DNA of 64,000 nucleotides. Source: Vibrio hepatarius (GTDB lineage: Bacteria > Pseudomonadota > Gammaproteobacteria > Enterobacterales > Vibrionaceae). The notes under the pieces are model-generated. The model did no database searches, was not told where the DNA came from, and saw only the letters and a list, made by a program, of their open reading frames with translations. A program made the translations under genes and the position numbers. Positions 56,046 to 64,000 of the stretch are shown in pieces. Numbering within the stretch: position 1 is the stretch's first letter; every line of letters starts with the position of its first letter. The stretch lies in assembly GCF_018860525.1 (NCBI RefSeq), contig NZ_JAHKPM010000018.1, positions 1-64,000 of the forward strand. Direction: 5' to 3'.

Positions 56046-56358
56046 GATCCTTCACTTATTATTCTGATTGTAGAGTGTTTGCTCATCTTTGATCGCATGG
56101 CATGCACTTAACAGTCAAAATATTCATGAAAAAAATCAATCAAGATTAGATTTAGATCAAACTTTATACAGAAATCTTTAGTTACGTGAGTGTTAAATTT
56201 GTGTTTTTTTGTAGTTAACTTTGTTTCTAATATGAGATTTGTTGCTTATATTGGTTGTTAGGGTTGACTTGGTGAGCATTTAGAGTGCCAAAAGAGTGTT
56301 TTGAAAGCAAAAAAAAGCGCAACCTACGTTGCGCTTTTGGTCGGTTATTAATAACGAA
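56046..56358. promoter_or_regulatory. Intergenic region between prtV and tlh
   Basis: 313 bp, AT-rich, holding the prtV terminator and the leftward promoter region of tlh. No clear operator palindrome was identified. Confidence 0.4.
56309..56340 (-). terminator. Terminator of prtV
   Basis: AAAAGCGCAAC (56313-56323) and GTTGCGCTTTT (56328-56338) form an 11-bp stem with a CTAC loop; read leftward it runs into eight T, 21 bp past the prtV stop. Confidence 0.88.
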
Positions 56359-59115
56359 TTATAGTTTTACGTCTATGAGCTTGGTGACTTTATCACCATT
56401 GTCATCCATTACGGTTAAGCGAACTTGATGAACACCGTAGCTTGGGAATAGGGTGGTGAACATACGCCCACGTTTGATATCTCCATTAGGAAGAACCCAC
56501 TCAGTATCAACTATACGTCCGTCAGCATCTGAGCTTGTAGACCACATGGTAACCAAACGGCCTAGGTGTATGTATTCAGCCGTTGCTTCTGGCAGGATAT
56601 TACCGTCTTCGACAAAGATAATGTCTGAAGAGGTATGTTGATCTCCACGGTTATCTGTGACAGTTAGGGAAACCGTATAACGACCATCATTTAGATAAGT
56701 CCATGCTGGAGAGGCTTCTTTACTTGTTTCACCATTGCCAAAGTTCCATTCATAATCGACGATGCTACCATCAGGATCAGAACTCATATTACTCGCAGTG
56801 ACTGTCATCCCATCGACCGATAAGGTAAATGCAGCGACTGGGAATTGGTTAGGCTCGGGTACTTTTGATACTCGAATTACTCCATAGGTATTATCAGCGG
56901 CTTGTTCAATGACCTCTATTGCGACACCATGCTCAGCTAATAGTCTACCTGCATCTGGTGCTTGTGGATTGGAATAATCTTCATTATCAGAAAAATAGGC
57001 GTTGCCTAGCAAGCTGACATCTCGCAACACATCCCCTTCTTTATTTTCAAGCGTCATAGGTGATTGATCTTGAAGTGAGAAGCTAGCGTCACGTAGCTGG
57101 TAACGAGTTTGTGCTGGAGAGCCTGAGTTTTCCCAGATCATAGCATTTTGGTCCGCATCAACAACACCTAACCAACCCTCACCAGGGTGCTTTCCTACCC
57201 AGTTATCGGTGATAGAGTCGTCGACATACCAGACAATTAAACCAGGTTCAAATGACATCAAGCTTCCAAAGCGCTTGATATTGTTTAGTCCTTCATCAAC
57301 GTCATTATGGCTCCGCCATTGTAGTAGATAATAGTGTGGTGCTTCATTGACGCCATTGTTTAGCCGGTAACCATTTAATGTAAAGCTTGAATCTGCCTCA
57401 CCATCATCGATTAATGTTGCCACTCCATCTGCAATGATTTCAATATTGTCGATATGTAGGCCTTCCATTGCTAAGCCCCCATCTGTTACATAATCGAAGC
57501 TTAGGGTGACCGTTTGTCCTGACCACTTAGATAGATTGAACTCAGCATCGATCCAACCATCAGATTCACCAGAAATTGCAGGTACTAGATCTGTGGTATT
57601 CGGATCGTCTAGTGTAGTAATACTACCAGCTATTTGCTCTCCATTGATAAGCACTCGAGCAAAATCATAGTCTTTCTCGATTTGGTACCAAGCTTTAAAC
57701 ACCAACTCTAGATTGGTTGCCTCCGGTAGAGTGATTTCACGGGACATAGAATTTTTGAGATCATCGCCTTTACCTGAATGAAAACCATGACTCCCAGAGT
57801 AGGGCTTCTGGCCTTCGGTACGTTTAATCGGAAGATCAATACGAACCATGTTTTGCTTATCATTGTCTATGGTCTGGTGAAGAGTAATTTCTTCTCCTTT
57901 GGTCGTCAGTTCATCTACAGAGAGTGTTTGATTAACAATCCACTTTCCTCCGATTGATTCCTGAAGAAACTGCTTTGCCCAAGAGCTAAATGCAGTAGGC
58001 TGAGTACCTCCAATTTTGCCAGCCCAACTACCCGATGACATAATCGACCAGTATGAAACAGGCTCACCTTTACCTGTATATTGGGTATCATATTCATCAG
58101 GAAGGCCTAAGTCATGTCCGTATTCGTGCGAACAAACCCCCGCTGCTGCATCAATCGGCTGAATAGTGTAGTCAAAAGCAGCATAGCTACCGCCAAAACG
58201 GCTCGGAATTGTGCTGGTGGTTCCTTGTAATACATGGTATTTACCAAGGTTATATCTGTGTGACCAGATGGCATCGTCTTCAAGTACACCACCGCCTGCT
58301 TCTTCACCTACTGATGAATGAAAAACCATCAAATGGTCTATCACGCCATCGGGTTCACGGAAGTCACCATCTTGGTCATAGTCATAGCGGTCTTCAATGT
58401 CGTAATCGGCAAGATTAATATTTGGATCTTGAGCTAATTGGTTGAGGGCTTCACGAACTAATTCTTGCGCATTAAGGTCATTGTCTGTTGAGGAAGAATT
58501 CCCCCCGTAGAATGCTGCATTTTTTGCAGCGCGATACCATCCGGCGGCTTGCCCTGCAACGCTATAGCTTTTACCCGACTCGCTCTCATAATACTGACGC
58601 ATAGAGATAAGGTTTTGCCCATTTGGGCCAGTGTAGCCAGTGTTAGAGAATAGAAGTCTCTGGTAGTGTTCTGGTTGGTAGCTATCGTAGAGCATATCTG
58701 TGTGATCAGACGTTAGTCGATTATCGTTCCAAGGTAAGTCAGGGAAATCAACCAGTACAGCTAGAACTTTATCAGTTCGCTTGTCTGACAAATCAAAAGA
58801 AAATACATGTGCCTTATGTTGGCCATTACTTTCTTCAATGGATTTTAATATTTTTGCTCTTTGTTCGAGTGCTTTTTTACCGAACTGAGCATCGCCTTTA
58901 AAACCATTCCCAATTTTTTTATTTAGGTAGTTATTAAAAGCTAGTTTTTGTTCTTCAATAGAAGAGCTTTCATCAATAATGCCTTTCCTTGCTAGCATTT
59001 CGATAATTTTCTCTTCATTTATTACACCTAAATCAATAGGCGTTTGAGCATTACCGCTGGCACTAAATAGTGCCATTACTGCTGTTGCGAGCAGTGTTTT
59101 CCTTATGCAAGCCAT
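56359..59115 (-). CDS. prtV: Secreted M6 metalloprotease PrtV
   Basis: 918 residues, the size of V. cholerae PrtV. Signal peptide (to about residue 23), an N-terminal propeptide domain (about 25-100), the M6 catalytic domain with the zinc motif HEYGHDLGLPDEYD, a MAM-like/jelly-roll region, and two PKD domains at the C-terminus (DPDGSIVDYEWNFGNGETS and DADGRIVDTEW). PrtV degrades host extracellular proteins and is matured by autocleavage under Ca2+ control. An 87-aa secreted protein matching its propeptide domain is encoded 109 bp upstream. Confidence 0.95.
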   Translation of the reverse strand: MACIRKTLLATAVMALFSASGNAQTPIDLGVINEEKIIEMLARKGIIDESSSIEEQKLAFNNYLNKKIGNGFKGDAQFGKKALEQRAKILKSIEESNGQHKAHVFSFDLSDKRTDKVLAVLVDFPDLPWNDNRLTSDHTDMLYDSYQPEHYQRLLFSNTGYTGPNGQNLISMRQYYESESGKSYSVAGQAAGWYRAAKNAAFYGGNSSSTDNDLNAQELVREALNQLAQDPNINLADYDIEDRYDYDQDGDFREPDGVIDHLMVFHSSVGEEAGGGVLEDDAIWSHRYNLGKYHVLQGTTSTIPSRFGGSYAAFDYTIQPIDAAAGVCSHEYGHDLGLPDEYDTQYTGKGEPVSYWSIMSSGSWAGKIGGTQPTAFSSWAKQFLQESIGGKWIVNQTLSVDELTTKGEEITLHQTIDNDKQNMVRIDLPIKRTEGQKPYSGSHGFHSGKGDDLKNSMSREITLPEATNLELVFKAWYQIEKDYDFARVLINGEQIAGSITTLDDPNTTDLVPAISGESDGWIDAEFNLSKWSGQTVTLSFDYVTDGGLAMEGLHIDNIEIIADGVATLIDDGEADSSFTLNGYRLNNGVNEAPHYYLLQWRSHNDVDEGLNNIKRFGSLMSFEPGLIVWYVDDSITDNWVGKHPGEGWLGVVDADQNAMIWENSGSPAQTRYQLRDASFSLQDQSPMTLENKEGDVLRDVSLLGNAYFSDNEDYSNPQAPDAGRLLAEHGVAIEVIEQAADNTYGVIRVSKVPEPNQFPVAAFTLSVDGMTVTASNMSSDPDGSIVDYEWNFGNGETSKEASPAWTYLNDGRYTVSLTVTDNRGDQHTSSDIIFVEDGNILPEATAEYIHLGRLVTMWSTSSDADGRIVDTEWVLPNGDIKRGRMFTTLFPSYGVHQVRLTVMDDNGDKVTKLIDVKL

Positions 59116-59224
59116 ATTATTTCCTTATTATATTTTTATTGCCAATCACCACTTTAAATAGTGGTTTTAACGTTGCGTGAACAACTCCCTTGACGGTGGG
59201 AGATTCTTAAATGTATTTCTGTAC

Positions 59225-59488
59225 TTAATCCTTAGGTGCTGAAATACATTGTTTGTTTTTTAAACGGTCATGTATTGTTTCTTTGGTGTTATTATTTTTA
59301 CTTGTGGTTTTGTTGAATCTATTAGCGAGGTAAACTTGGAGAGATTTAAGCTTTTCGTCATAGGATTGATTGTCACATATGACACCACGCTCCACTAAAA
59401 ACGTAACGAGTTCTTCTTCATCATCAGGAAGCGGATTAGCAATAACTGAAAATGAGAAGATAATTAACAAAAAAACCACAAATTTCAT
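59225..59488 (-). CDS. Small secreted protein resembling the PrtV N-terminal propeptide domain
   Basis: 87 residues with a signal peptide (MKFVVFLLIIFSFSVIA). Residues ~24-58 (EELVTFLVERGVICDNQS onward) align without gaps to PrtV residues ~34-68 (EKIIEMLARKGIIDESSS onward): nine of 35 positions are identical and most others conservative, including the G-I/V-I turn and the YL pair. The tail is Lys/Asn-rich with a second Cys that could pair with the one in GVIC. It is co-directional and just upstream of prtV. A free-standing propeptide may act as a chaperone or inhibitor of the protease; this is inferred. Confidence 0.7.
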   Translation of the reverse strand: MKFVVFLLIIFSFSVIANPLPDDEEELVTFLVERGVICDNQSYDEKLKSLQVYLANRFNKTTSKNNNTKETIHDRLKNKQCISAPKD

Positions 59489-59699
59489 CTTATTCTTATA
59501 AATTAGTTATATTTTTCAACAAAATATAACTACGAATTATAAAATGCAATGGTTGAATTTTGAACGATAAGACCTTGATCTATAGTTCAACATAATATGT
59601 AAACACCCCAAACGATTATATGAGGTGTTGCCCGCGATGTATTAGAAATAATTATTTATTAATGATTATTTTGATAATAATAATTTGGTGAGAAGGTTA
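59489..59699. other. AT-rich gap between the mini-propeptide gene and trpS
   Basis: 211 bp. Only short inverted repeats; presumably holds the trpS 3' end signal and the promoter of the small gene, but neither could be pinned down. Confidence 0.3.
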
Positions 59700-60722
59700 T
59701 TAAAATATATTCAAGCCAAATACACTTTTTATTTTGTATAATGTTTTTTCAGTTTTTATCTTGGCAACTTCACTTCCTTTCTCTAATACTTGCAAAAGAT
59801 AATTTGGTTCAGATAACAGTTTTTCACGTTCATGCCTTATAGGACTTAACATCTCTTGTAAACATTCTTCCAATATTTTCTTTGTAGTGCCATCTCCAAG
59901 CCCTCCACATTGATAGCGTTGTTTCAGCTCATTAATATAAATTGTATCGGGATGAAATGCTTCAAGATAGGTGAAGACAACATTACCTTCAACTTTGCCG
60001 GGATCTTCTATTTTTAAGTGGTTTGGGTCTGTATACATGGATCTTACTGCCGTAGTGATATGTTTTGGACTTGAGCCAAGGTTTATGGTGTTACCCATGG
60101 TTTTTGACATTTTTGTTTTACCGTCAGTACTTGGTAAACGCGATGCCTTGCTTAGCAGTGGCTGACATTCATTTAATACGCAGCTCCCCGCAAGAGAGTT
60201 TACCTTTCTGACAATCTCATTGGTTTGTTCGATCATAGGTAACTGGTCGTCTCCAACGGGGACTATGGATGCATTGAATGCCGTGATATCAGCTGCTTGG
60301 GATATTGGATAGGTTAAAAAACCTGCTGGGATTGAGCGCTTAAATTGTTTGCTGAGTATTTCTGCTTTTACCGTCGGATTGCGTTCAAGCCTAGCAATGG
60401 TTACCAAGTTGCTATAGTACATGGTGATTTCTGCAAGTGCAGGAAGTTGTGACTGTAAACAAATTGTAGTGAGTGTTGGATCTATTCCTACAGCTAAATA
60501 GTCCGCGACAATATTGAGAATGTTAGAGGAAACGTTAGCAGGAGTATTGGCATTATCTGTCAAACCTTGCATATCGGCGACGAGTATTGTTTGGTCGTTG
60601 GTTCTCTGGAGAGTCACTCTTTGTTGCAGCGAACCTATAAAATGGCCTAGGTGTAGAGGTCCTGTTGCTCGATCACCTGTTAAGATGATCTGGTTATGGA
60701 ATGTCTTGGGTGTCATTTTCAT
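59700..60722 (-). CDS. trpS: Second tryptophanyl-tRNA synthetase
   Basis: 340 residues, class I synthetase. HIGH motif as HLGH (GPLHLGHFIGSLQQR), the Trp-pocket region with PISQAADITAF and VPVGDDQ, and KMSKS as KMSKT. Charges tRNA-Trp. Sequence style is that of auxiliary TrpRS enzymes found in addition to the housekeeping one. A leader peptide with two Trp codons precedes it, so the gene is probably induced by Trp-tRNA shortage or by a TrpRS inhibitor. Confidence 0.92.
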   Translation of the reverse strand: MKMTPKTFHNQIILTGDRATGPLHLGHFIGSLQQRVTLQRTNDQTILVADMQGLTDNANTPANVSSNILNIVADYLAVGIDPTLTTICLQSQLPALAEITMYYSNLVTIARLERNPTVKAEILSKQFKRSIPAGFLTYPISQAADITAFNASIVPVGDDQLPMIEQTNEIVRKVNSLAGSCVLNECQPLLSKASRLPSTDGKTKMSKTMGNTINLGSSPKHITTAVRSMYTDPNHLKIEDPGKVEGNVVFTYLEAFHPDTIYINELKQRYQCGGLGDGTTKKILEECLQEMLSPIRHEREKLLSEPNYLLQVLEKGSEVAKIKTEKTLYKIKSVFGLNIF

Positions 60723-60883
60723 GAATGTATTCTCCGAGTTTGTATCAGGTGCTACTGGAGATAATTCAAAGGTGTTATAGCCTCATGCTGTCATTCCAGC
60801 AGCATAAGGACGTAAAAGTCTTGGCTGCTCTAGTGAGAGCGCCACCAATTGTTTTGAGACGACATGATTGCGTTTAGTTTCAT
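60723..60883 (-). promoter_or_regulatory. Trp-responsive leader (attenuator) of trpS
   Basis: The 161-nt leader begins with the Trp-Trp leader peptide. Downstream, three segments can pair in two exclusive ways: the element at 60824-60828 with 60799-60803, or 60800-60805 with 60785-60790. A further stem pairs 60757-60761 with 60731-60735, which covers the trpS ribosome site (CGGAGA). No U tract follows the hairpins, so translational rather than transcriptional control is the better fit. The switching model is inferred from sequence. Confidence 0.55.
60830..60883 (-). CDS. Trp leader peptide upstream of trpS
   Basis: Encodes MKLNAIMSSQNNWWRSH. Tandem Trp codons lie at 60842-60847, four codons before the stop, closely resembling the GWWRTS end of the E. 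coli trp leader peptide. The ribosome site is poor, a caution. A ribosome stalling at the Trp codons would occupy the first pairing element downstream. Confidence 0.6.
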   Translation of the reverse strand: MKLNAIMSSQNNWWRSH

Positions 60884-61170
60884 ATTGGTAAATTTAACAT
60901 AAGAGATTTCTATGTACAATGTTTTAAACGGGGTTATTCATTCAATTATAATAAAAACCCACAATAAAAATAATGACACTAGCCTTCTCAGAAAGTGTGG
61001 TAAAATTTTCTCAAAATCACATAATTATTAGATTAATTTTCTATTTTTAATTAAATGATAGATGACAAGATAAAAAAATTCTCCAGGGAAATTCGTATAC
61101 TGTGACACGTAATTAGTTCACTACAAAGTTATCTCTGACAAAGTAGTATCGTCTCTAGGTGAATGATCTC

Positions 61171-62094
61171 ATGAATTCAAAGTCTCTATCTTTTCTGCTT
61201 TTTATTTCCGTTTGTATAATCTGGGGAACAACTTGGTTTGCCATGGAAGTAGCATTGGAAACTATTCCTCCCATTTTTGCTACGGCAATGCGTTTTATGC
61301 TGGCCGCACCACTTTTAGCTGTATTAGCTAAGGTATTTGGGCAACCGTTACTTTTTCCAAGAGGGAAGGGGAAATGGATATTAATTGTTGCTTTAATGTA
61401 TTTTGCGGTTCCATTTACATTGATGATTTATGGTGAGCAGTATATCTCATCAGGCTTGGCTTCAATTATCTTTGCCAATATGCCAGTTGCAGTCATGTTG
61501 ATGTCAGGTTTGTTTTTGGATTTACGTTTAGCAAGCCATCAGTTGTTTGGCCTTGTTGTGGCCGTATTGAGTTTGTCATTCATTCTTGGGACTGAAATGC
61601 AGCTAGGTGGCTCAGACTATATTATCGGTACTGTCTGTCTTGGAATGGCGGTGGTTATTCATGCAGTTATGTATGTAATTGTGCAGAAACATTGTAAAGA
61701 CATTCAGGTGCTGACTTATAATGCTGTGCCATGCCTTGCTGCTTCAGTATTGCTTTTTATCGTTTCTTTGATAGGAGAGCATATTGACTATCAGTCATTC
61801 AGTATGGAATCGGTATCGGCGGTAGCGTATTTGGGCTTAGTAGCAAGTGTCGGTGGTATTGTCGCTTATTTTAAACTTGGGCAAGTATCAACGCCGTTCC
61901 AAGCGTCTATTTGTTTTTTGATTTTCCCCGTTGTAGCTCTTTTCATATCCTCTTATGTAAATGATGAAATTTTATCTCTCCAGTCAATGTTACTTTTAGC
62001 GCCTTTATTAGCTGGAATTTTGCTAACTAAAACGCCAAAATCAGTGTTTGCTAGGCAAGAAAATCGAACCAATAAAGCGAGTGCGAATTTGTGA
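61171..62094 (+). CDS. EamA/DMT-superfamily permease
   Basis: 307 residues from ATG 61171 (AGGTG upstream), about ten TM helices in two EamA repeats; CIIWGTTWFAMEVALETIPP is the usual first-helix signature and RFMLAAPLLAVLA the second. Probable inner-membrane metabolite or drug exporter; substrate unknown. Divergent from trpS. Confidence 0.88.
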   Translation: MNSKSLSFLLFISVCIIWGTTWFAMEVALETIPPIFATAMRFMLAAPLLAVLAKVFGQPLLFPRGKGKWILIVALMYFAVPFTLMIYGEQYISSGLASIIFANMPVAVMLMSGLFLDLRLASHQLFGLVVAVLSLSFILGTEMQLGGSDYIIGTVCLGMAVVIHAVMYVIVQKHCKDIQVLTYNAVPCLAASVLLFIVSLIGEHIDYQSFSMESVSAVAYLGLVASVGGIVAYFKLGQVSTPFQASICFLIFPVVALFISSYVNDEILSLQSMLLLAPLLAGILLTKTPKSVFARQENRTNKASANL

Positions 62095-62202
62095 GTATGT
62101 ATATTGAGTAAGTTCTGATATTTTTTAAGTCATATTGAAACCACTTGACAACGTACTTGATTTAGCGATATCTAACCATTTCTAAGATATAAGGTTATCA
62201 CT

Positions 62203-62325
62203 ATGATTGTTGTCTACAGACTTATCAAACTCGCTTTTATATGTGGTGTGTTTTTTACCATTTATGATCTTATTGAGCATGGACAAATGACTTGGCCTAT
62301 GCGGTTATTTGGTGTTACGTGGTAA
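62203..62325 (+). CDS. Small membrane protein, 40 residues
   Basis: ATG with AAGG about 9 bp upstream; one hydrophobic helix (KLAFICGVFFTIYDLI) followed by a polar tail ending in FGVTW. No overlap with other genes. It lies 108 bp after the permease and ends 7 bp before the convergent LysR stop. Codon use and helix look like a real small membrane protein; no family recognised. Confidence 0.45.
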   Translation: MIVVYRLIKLAFICGVFFTIYDLIEHGQMTWPMRLFGVTW

Positions 62326-62332
62326 CTTTACT

Positions 62333-63262
62333 TTAAGTGGCTGAGTTGAGTCTGTGGCTTAAGGCATCACTAATGTAGTCGATAAATACACGTAGACGAG
62401 CTGGCATATACTTTGTTTGCGAATACTGCATAGCAACTACGCCATGATAGTTGCTCTTAATAGTCCAGTCGGGAAGGATAGGAACTACCTGCAATGATTC
62501 AATTGCTTCAGCAATAACAAAGTCATGAAATATGCCAATGCCGAGTGCCTGTTTAACACCATTTAAACGCATTTGTGAGTGGTTGACTGCATAACGTCCT
62601 GTAACCGCAATAGAGTGGAACTCATCATCTTTGAAAAAGTCCCAAACGTCGTCGATCTCAGTTTCAGCAAGGTATAAGCAATCGTGACTTGATAACTCGG
62701 TTGGGTGCAATGGTTTGCCTCTTTTTTTGATGTATTCTGGGCTTGCACATAATACAAGATTGGTTTTGCCAATTTCTTTTAAAACTAGGTTTTCGTCTGG
62801 TTTATCAGTTAACTTAAAAGCAACGTCAATACCGTTTTTCAGTAGATCAATTTCTCCATCTGCGACACGTAACTTGAGTTGTATATCTGGGTATTGATGC
62901 AGAAAAGGCATCACAAAAGGCTGCAAAACTGAGTTAAGAAAAGCCTCAGGAGCCGCGATTGTGAGTGCTCCAGCTGGTTGGGTGTGGTTTGTGGTTGAAA
63001 GTTCCCAAGCTTGTTGTGCAGCGTTAACCATTACAATCGCTTGGTCATATATCTGTTGACCAGTTGGAGTTATGATCAAAGTACGTGTAGTACGCTCAAA
63101 CAATTTAATTGATAGTGCATATTCTAGCCGTGTGATGAGCTTACTTAGCGCCGATGGTGTTACTTTCAGTTTTTTCGCAGCGGCGGTAAAACTGCCTTCA
63201 TCGACAATCAAAATGAATGACGCAAGATCAGGGAGCAAAGAAATAAGTCTAGAGTTAACCAA
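62333..63262 (-). CDS. LysR-family transcriptional regulator
   Basis: About 309 residues from a TTG at 63262, which is preferred to a TTG at 63349 because LysR proteins normally start close to the HTH and an AGG lies a few bases upstream. N-terminal winged HTH (FILIVDEGSFTAAAKKLKVTPSALSK-type segment, about residues 12-40) and the LysR substrate-binding domain (AGALTIAAPEAFLNSVLQPF, RVADGEIDLLKNGIDVAF). Divergent from kbl across 307 bp, although this type more often controls a divergent transport or redox gene. Confidence 0.88.
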   Translation of the reverse strand: MVNSRLISLLPDLASFILIVDEGSFTAAAKKLKVTPSALSKLITRLEYALSIKLFERTTRTLIITPTGQQIYDQAIVMVNAAQQAWELSTTNHTQPAGALTIAAPEAFLNSVLQPFVMPFLHQYPDIQLKLRVADGEIDLLKNGIDVAFKLTDKPDENLVLKEIGKTNLVLCASPEYIKKRGKPLHPTELSSHDCLYLAETEIDDVWDFFKDDEFHSIAVTGRYAVNHSQMRLNGVKQALGIGIFHDFVIAEAIESLQVVPILPDWTIKSNYHGVVAMQYSQTKYMPARLRVFIDYISDALSHRLNSAT

Positions 63263-63569
63263 AATAAGGCCTAAATTTTTCAATAATTTGCAATTTATTC
63301 GTGGTAAATAAATCGTACGGTTAGTCAAACAATGTAAGTTATAAGCCAATCATTGTATTGAGTTGATCATACCATGTGATTTAGGTCATAAAAAAGGACT
63401 ATTTGTGCCTTGAATTCATTAATGTTTTTCCAGTTGGCGGGATAATGAAAATGCTTGGCTTAGATTACACTAACGCACTGAGCTCAATGTCGTCACCATG
63501 GTTAGGTTTTCTGACTAAAAATACGGCTCTAGCACAATAAATTACATAATAACTCGCAAGGAATTTAAC
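63263..63569. promoter_or_regulatory. Divergent lysR / kbl control region
   Basis: 307 bp between divergent genes. It contains the CRP-like site at 63375-63390 and an AT-rich stretch before kbl. No clear LysR T-N11-A operator was assigned. Confidence 0.5.
63375..63390 (+). promoter_or_regulatory. CRP-like binding site
   Basis: TGTGATTTAGGTCATA matches TGTGA-N6-TCACA at nine of ten positions. It lies in the lysR-kbl intergenic region, 180 bp before the kbl start. Confidence 0.4.
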
Positions 63570-64000
63570 ATGGCTTCTGCATTCTACGACCAGATCAAAC
63601 AACAGATTGAAGAGGTAAAGGCTGAAGGTCTTTACAAATCAGAACGTATCATTACTTCTCAGCAACAGGCCGCCGTTAAGATTTCGACGGGTGAAGAGGT
63701 ATTAAACTTCTGTGCCAATAACTACCTAGGCCTCGCCAATCATCCTGAGCTGATAGAAGCGGGTAAAGCCGGTATGGAGCAGCATGGTTTTGGTATGGCA
63801 TCTGTACGTTTTATTTGTGGTACTCAAGATATCCACAAAGAGCTTGAGCAAAAGCTTTCTAAATTCCTTGGTAAAGAAGATACGATTCTCTATACCTCTT
63901 GTTTTGATGCAAATACTGGCCTTTTTGAAACTATTCTTGGCAAAGAAGATGCCATCATATCTGATGCGTTAAATCATGCTTCAATCATCGATGGTGTTCG
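63570..64000 (+). CDS. kbl: 2-amino-3-ketobutyrate CoA ligase (glycine C-acetyltransferase), 3' truncated by window edge
   Basis: ATG at 63570 with AAGGAA upstream; 143 codons are in the window and the frame stays open. The start [57 protein letters not shown] and [12 protein letters not shown] are typical of Kbl, a PLP-dependent alpha-oxoamine synthase. It cleaves 2-amino-3-ketobutyrate with CoA to glycine and acetyl-CoA in threonine catabolism; tdh is expected just beyond the edge. The PLP-binding Lys is outside the window. Confidence 0.95.
   Translation, partial: MASAFYDQIKQQIEEVKAEGLYKSERIITSQQQAAVKISTGEEVLNFCANNYLGLANHPELIEAGKAGMEQHGFGMASVRFICGTQDIHKELEQKLSKFLGKEDTILYTSCFDANTGLFETILGKEDAIISDALNHASIIDGV

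Noticed and set aside
59116..59224. Terminator between the mini-propeptide gene and prtV
   Set aside because: The CCACT/AGTGG and CTCCC/GGGAG hairpins lack a T tract on the coding strand; cotranscription remains possible.

Overview
The window looks like a Vibrio (Vibrionaceae) chromosome, probably the secondary chromosome. The evidence is the gene content: a Vibrio-type prtV/tlh pair, a phaB-phaA-phaP-phaC operon, kbl, an auxiliary trpS, and a complete type VI secretion system (T6SS) whose gene order, as I remember it, resembles the T6SS1 cluster of V. parahaemolyticus. Genus and chromosome are inferences from gene content and style; no rRNA or housekeeping marker is present. No CRISPR array, tRNA, rRNA or recognisable insertion sequence was seen.

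Layout. 1-1.9 kb: the 3' end of a large Ig-repeat surface protein, closed by a terminator. 2.1-2.25 kb: a promoter-to-terminator unit with no ORF, a candidate small RNA. 2.4-10.0 kb: a tightly packed three-gene module (557-aa protein, single-TM beta-propeller-like protein, 1568-aa OmpA-domain protein) of unknown function, with a decayed copy of its middle gene just downstream. 10.5-13.2 kb: two related proteins with Ser/Thr/Asn-rich N-termini that look like secreted effectors. 13.3-14.0 kb: a periplasmic tandem rhodanese.

14.2-47.2 kb is the T6SS. Leftward: vasH and clpV. Rightward from a probable sigma-54 promoter: hcp, vgrG and a VgrG-linked accessory set (DUF6484-like, helical protein, DUF2169, a catalytically dead ketosynthase-like protein). 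Then an operon of ppkA kinase, tssA, tssB, tssC, tssE, tssF, tssG. A regulatory insert of about 3 kb follows (LuxR-type regulator coupled to a GNAT, a second GNAT, an Lrp/AsnC regulator). Then leftward tssM and a TM-containing TssA-like gene, and rightward an outer-membrane protein, FHA protein, tssJ, tssK, tssL. All 13 Tss core functions are present. I saw no PAAR gene and no obvious effector/immunity pair at the tssL end.

47.8-52.0 kb: the polyhydroxybutyrate operon phaB-phaA-phaP-phaC, flanked at a distance by a nearly identical inverted motif. 52.4-53.2 kb: short overlapping ORFs that look like a decaying nucleotidyltransferase locus. 53.4-54.7 kb: an L-Asp/Glu-type racemase and a TrmO/TsaA-like gene. 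54.8-59.5 kb: two secreted virulence-type enzymes, thermolabile haemolysin/phospholipase (tlh) and M6 metalloprotease prtV, plus an 87-aa secreted protein that resembles the PrtV N-terminal propeptide. 59.7-60.9 kb: a second tryptophanyl-tRNA synthetase preceded by a Trp-Trp leader peptide. 61.2-63.3 kb: a DMT permease, a 40-codon membrane peptide and a LysR regulator. 63.57 kb to the edge: the start of kbl.

The most interesting items are the PrtV-propeptide-like mini-protein, the Trp-Trp attenuator before trpS, the module at 2.4-10 kb with its pseudogene copy, the effector-like pair, the LuxR-GNAT pair inside the T6SS, and intra-operon terminators that sit just after the high-copy structural genes hcp, tssC and phaP.
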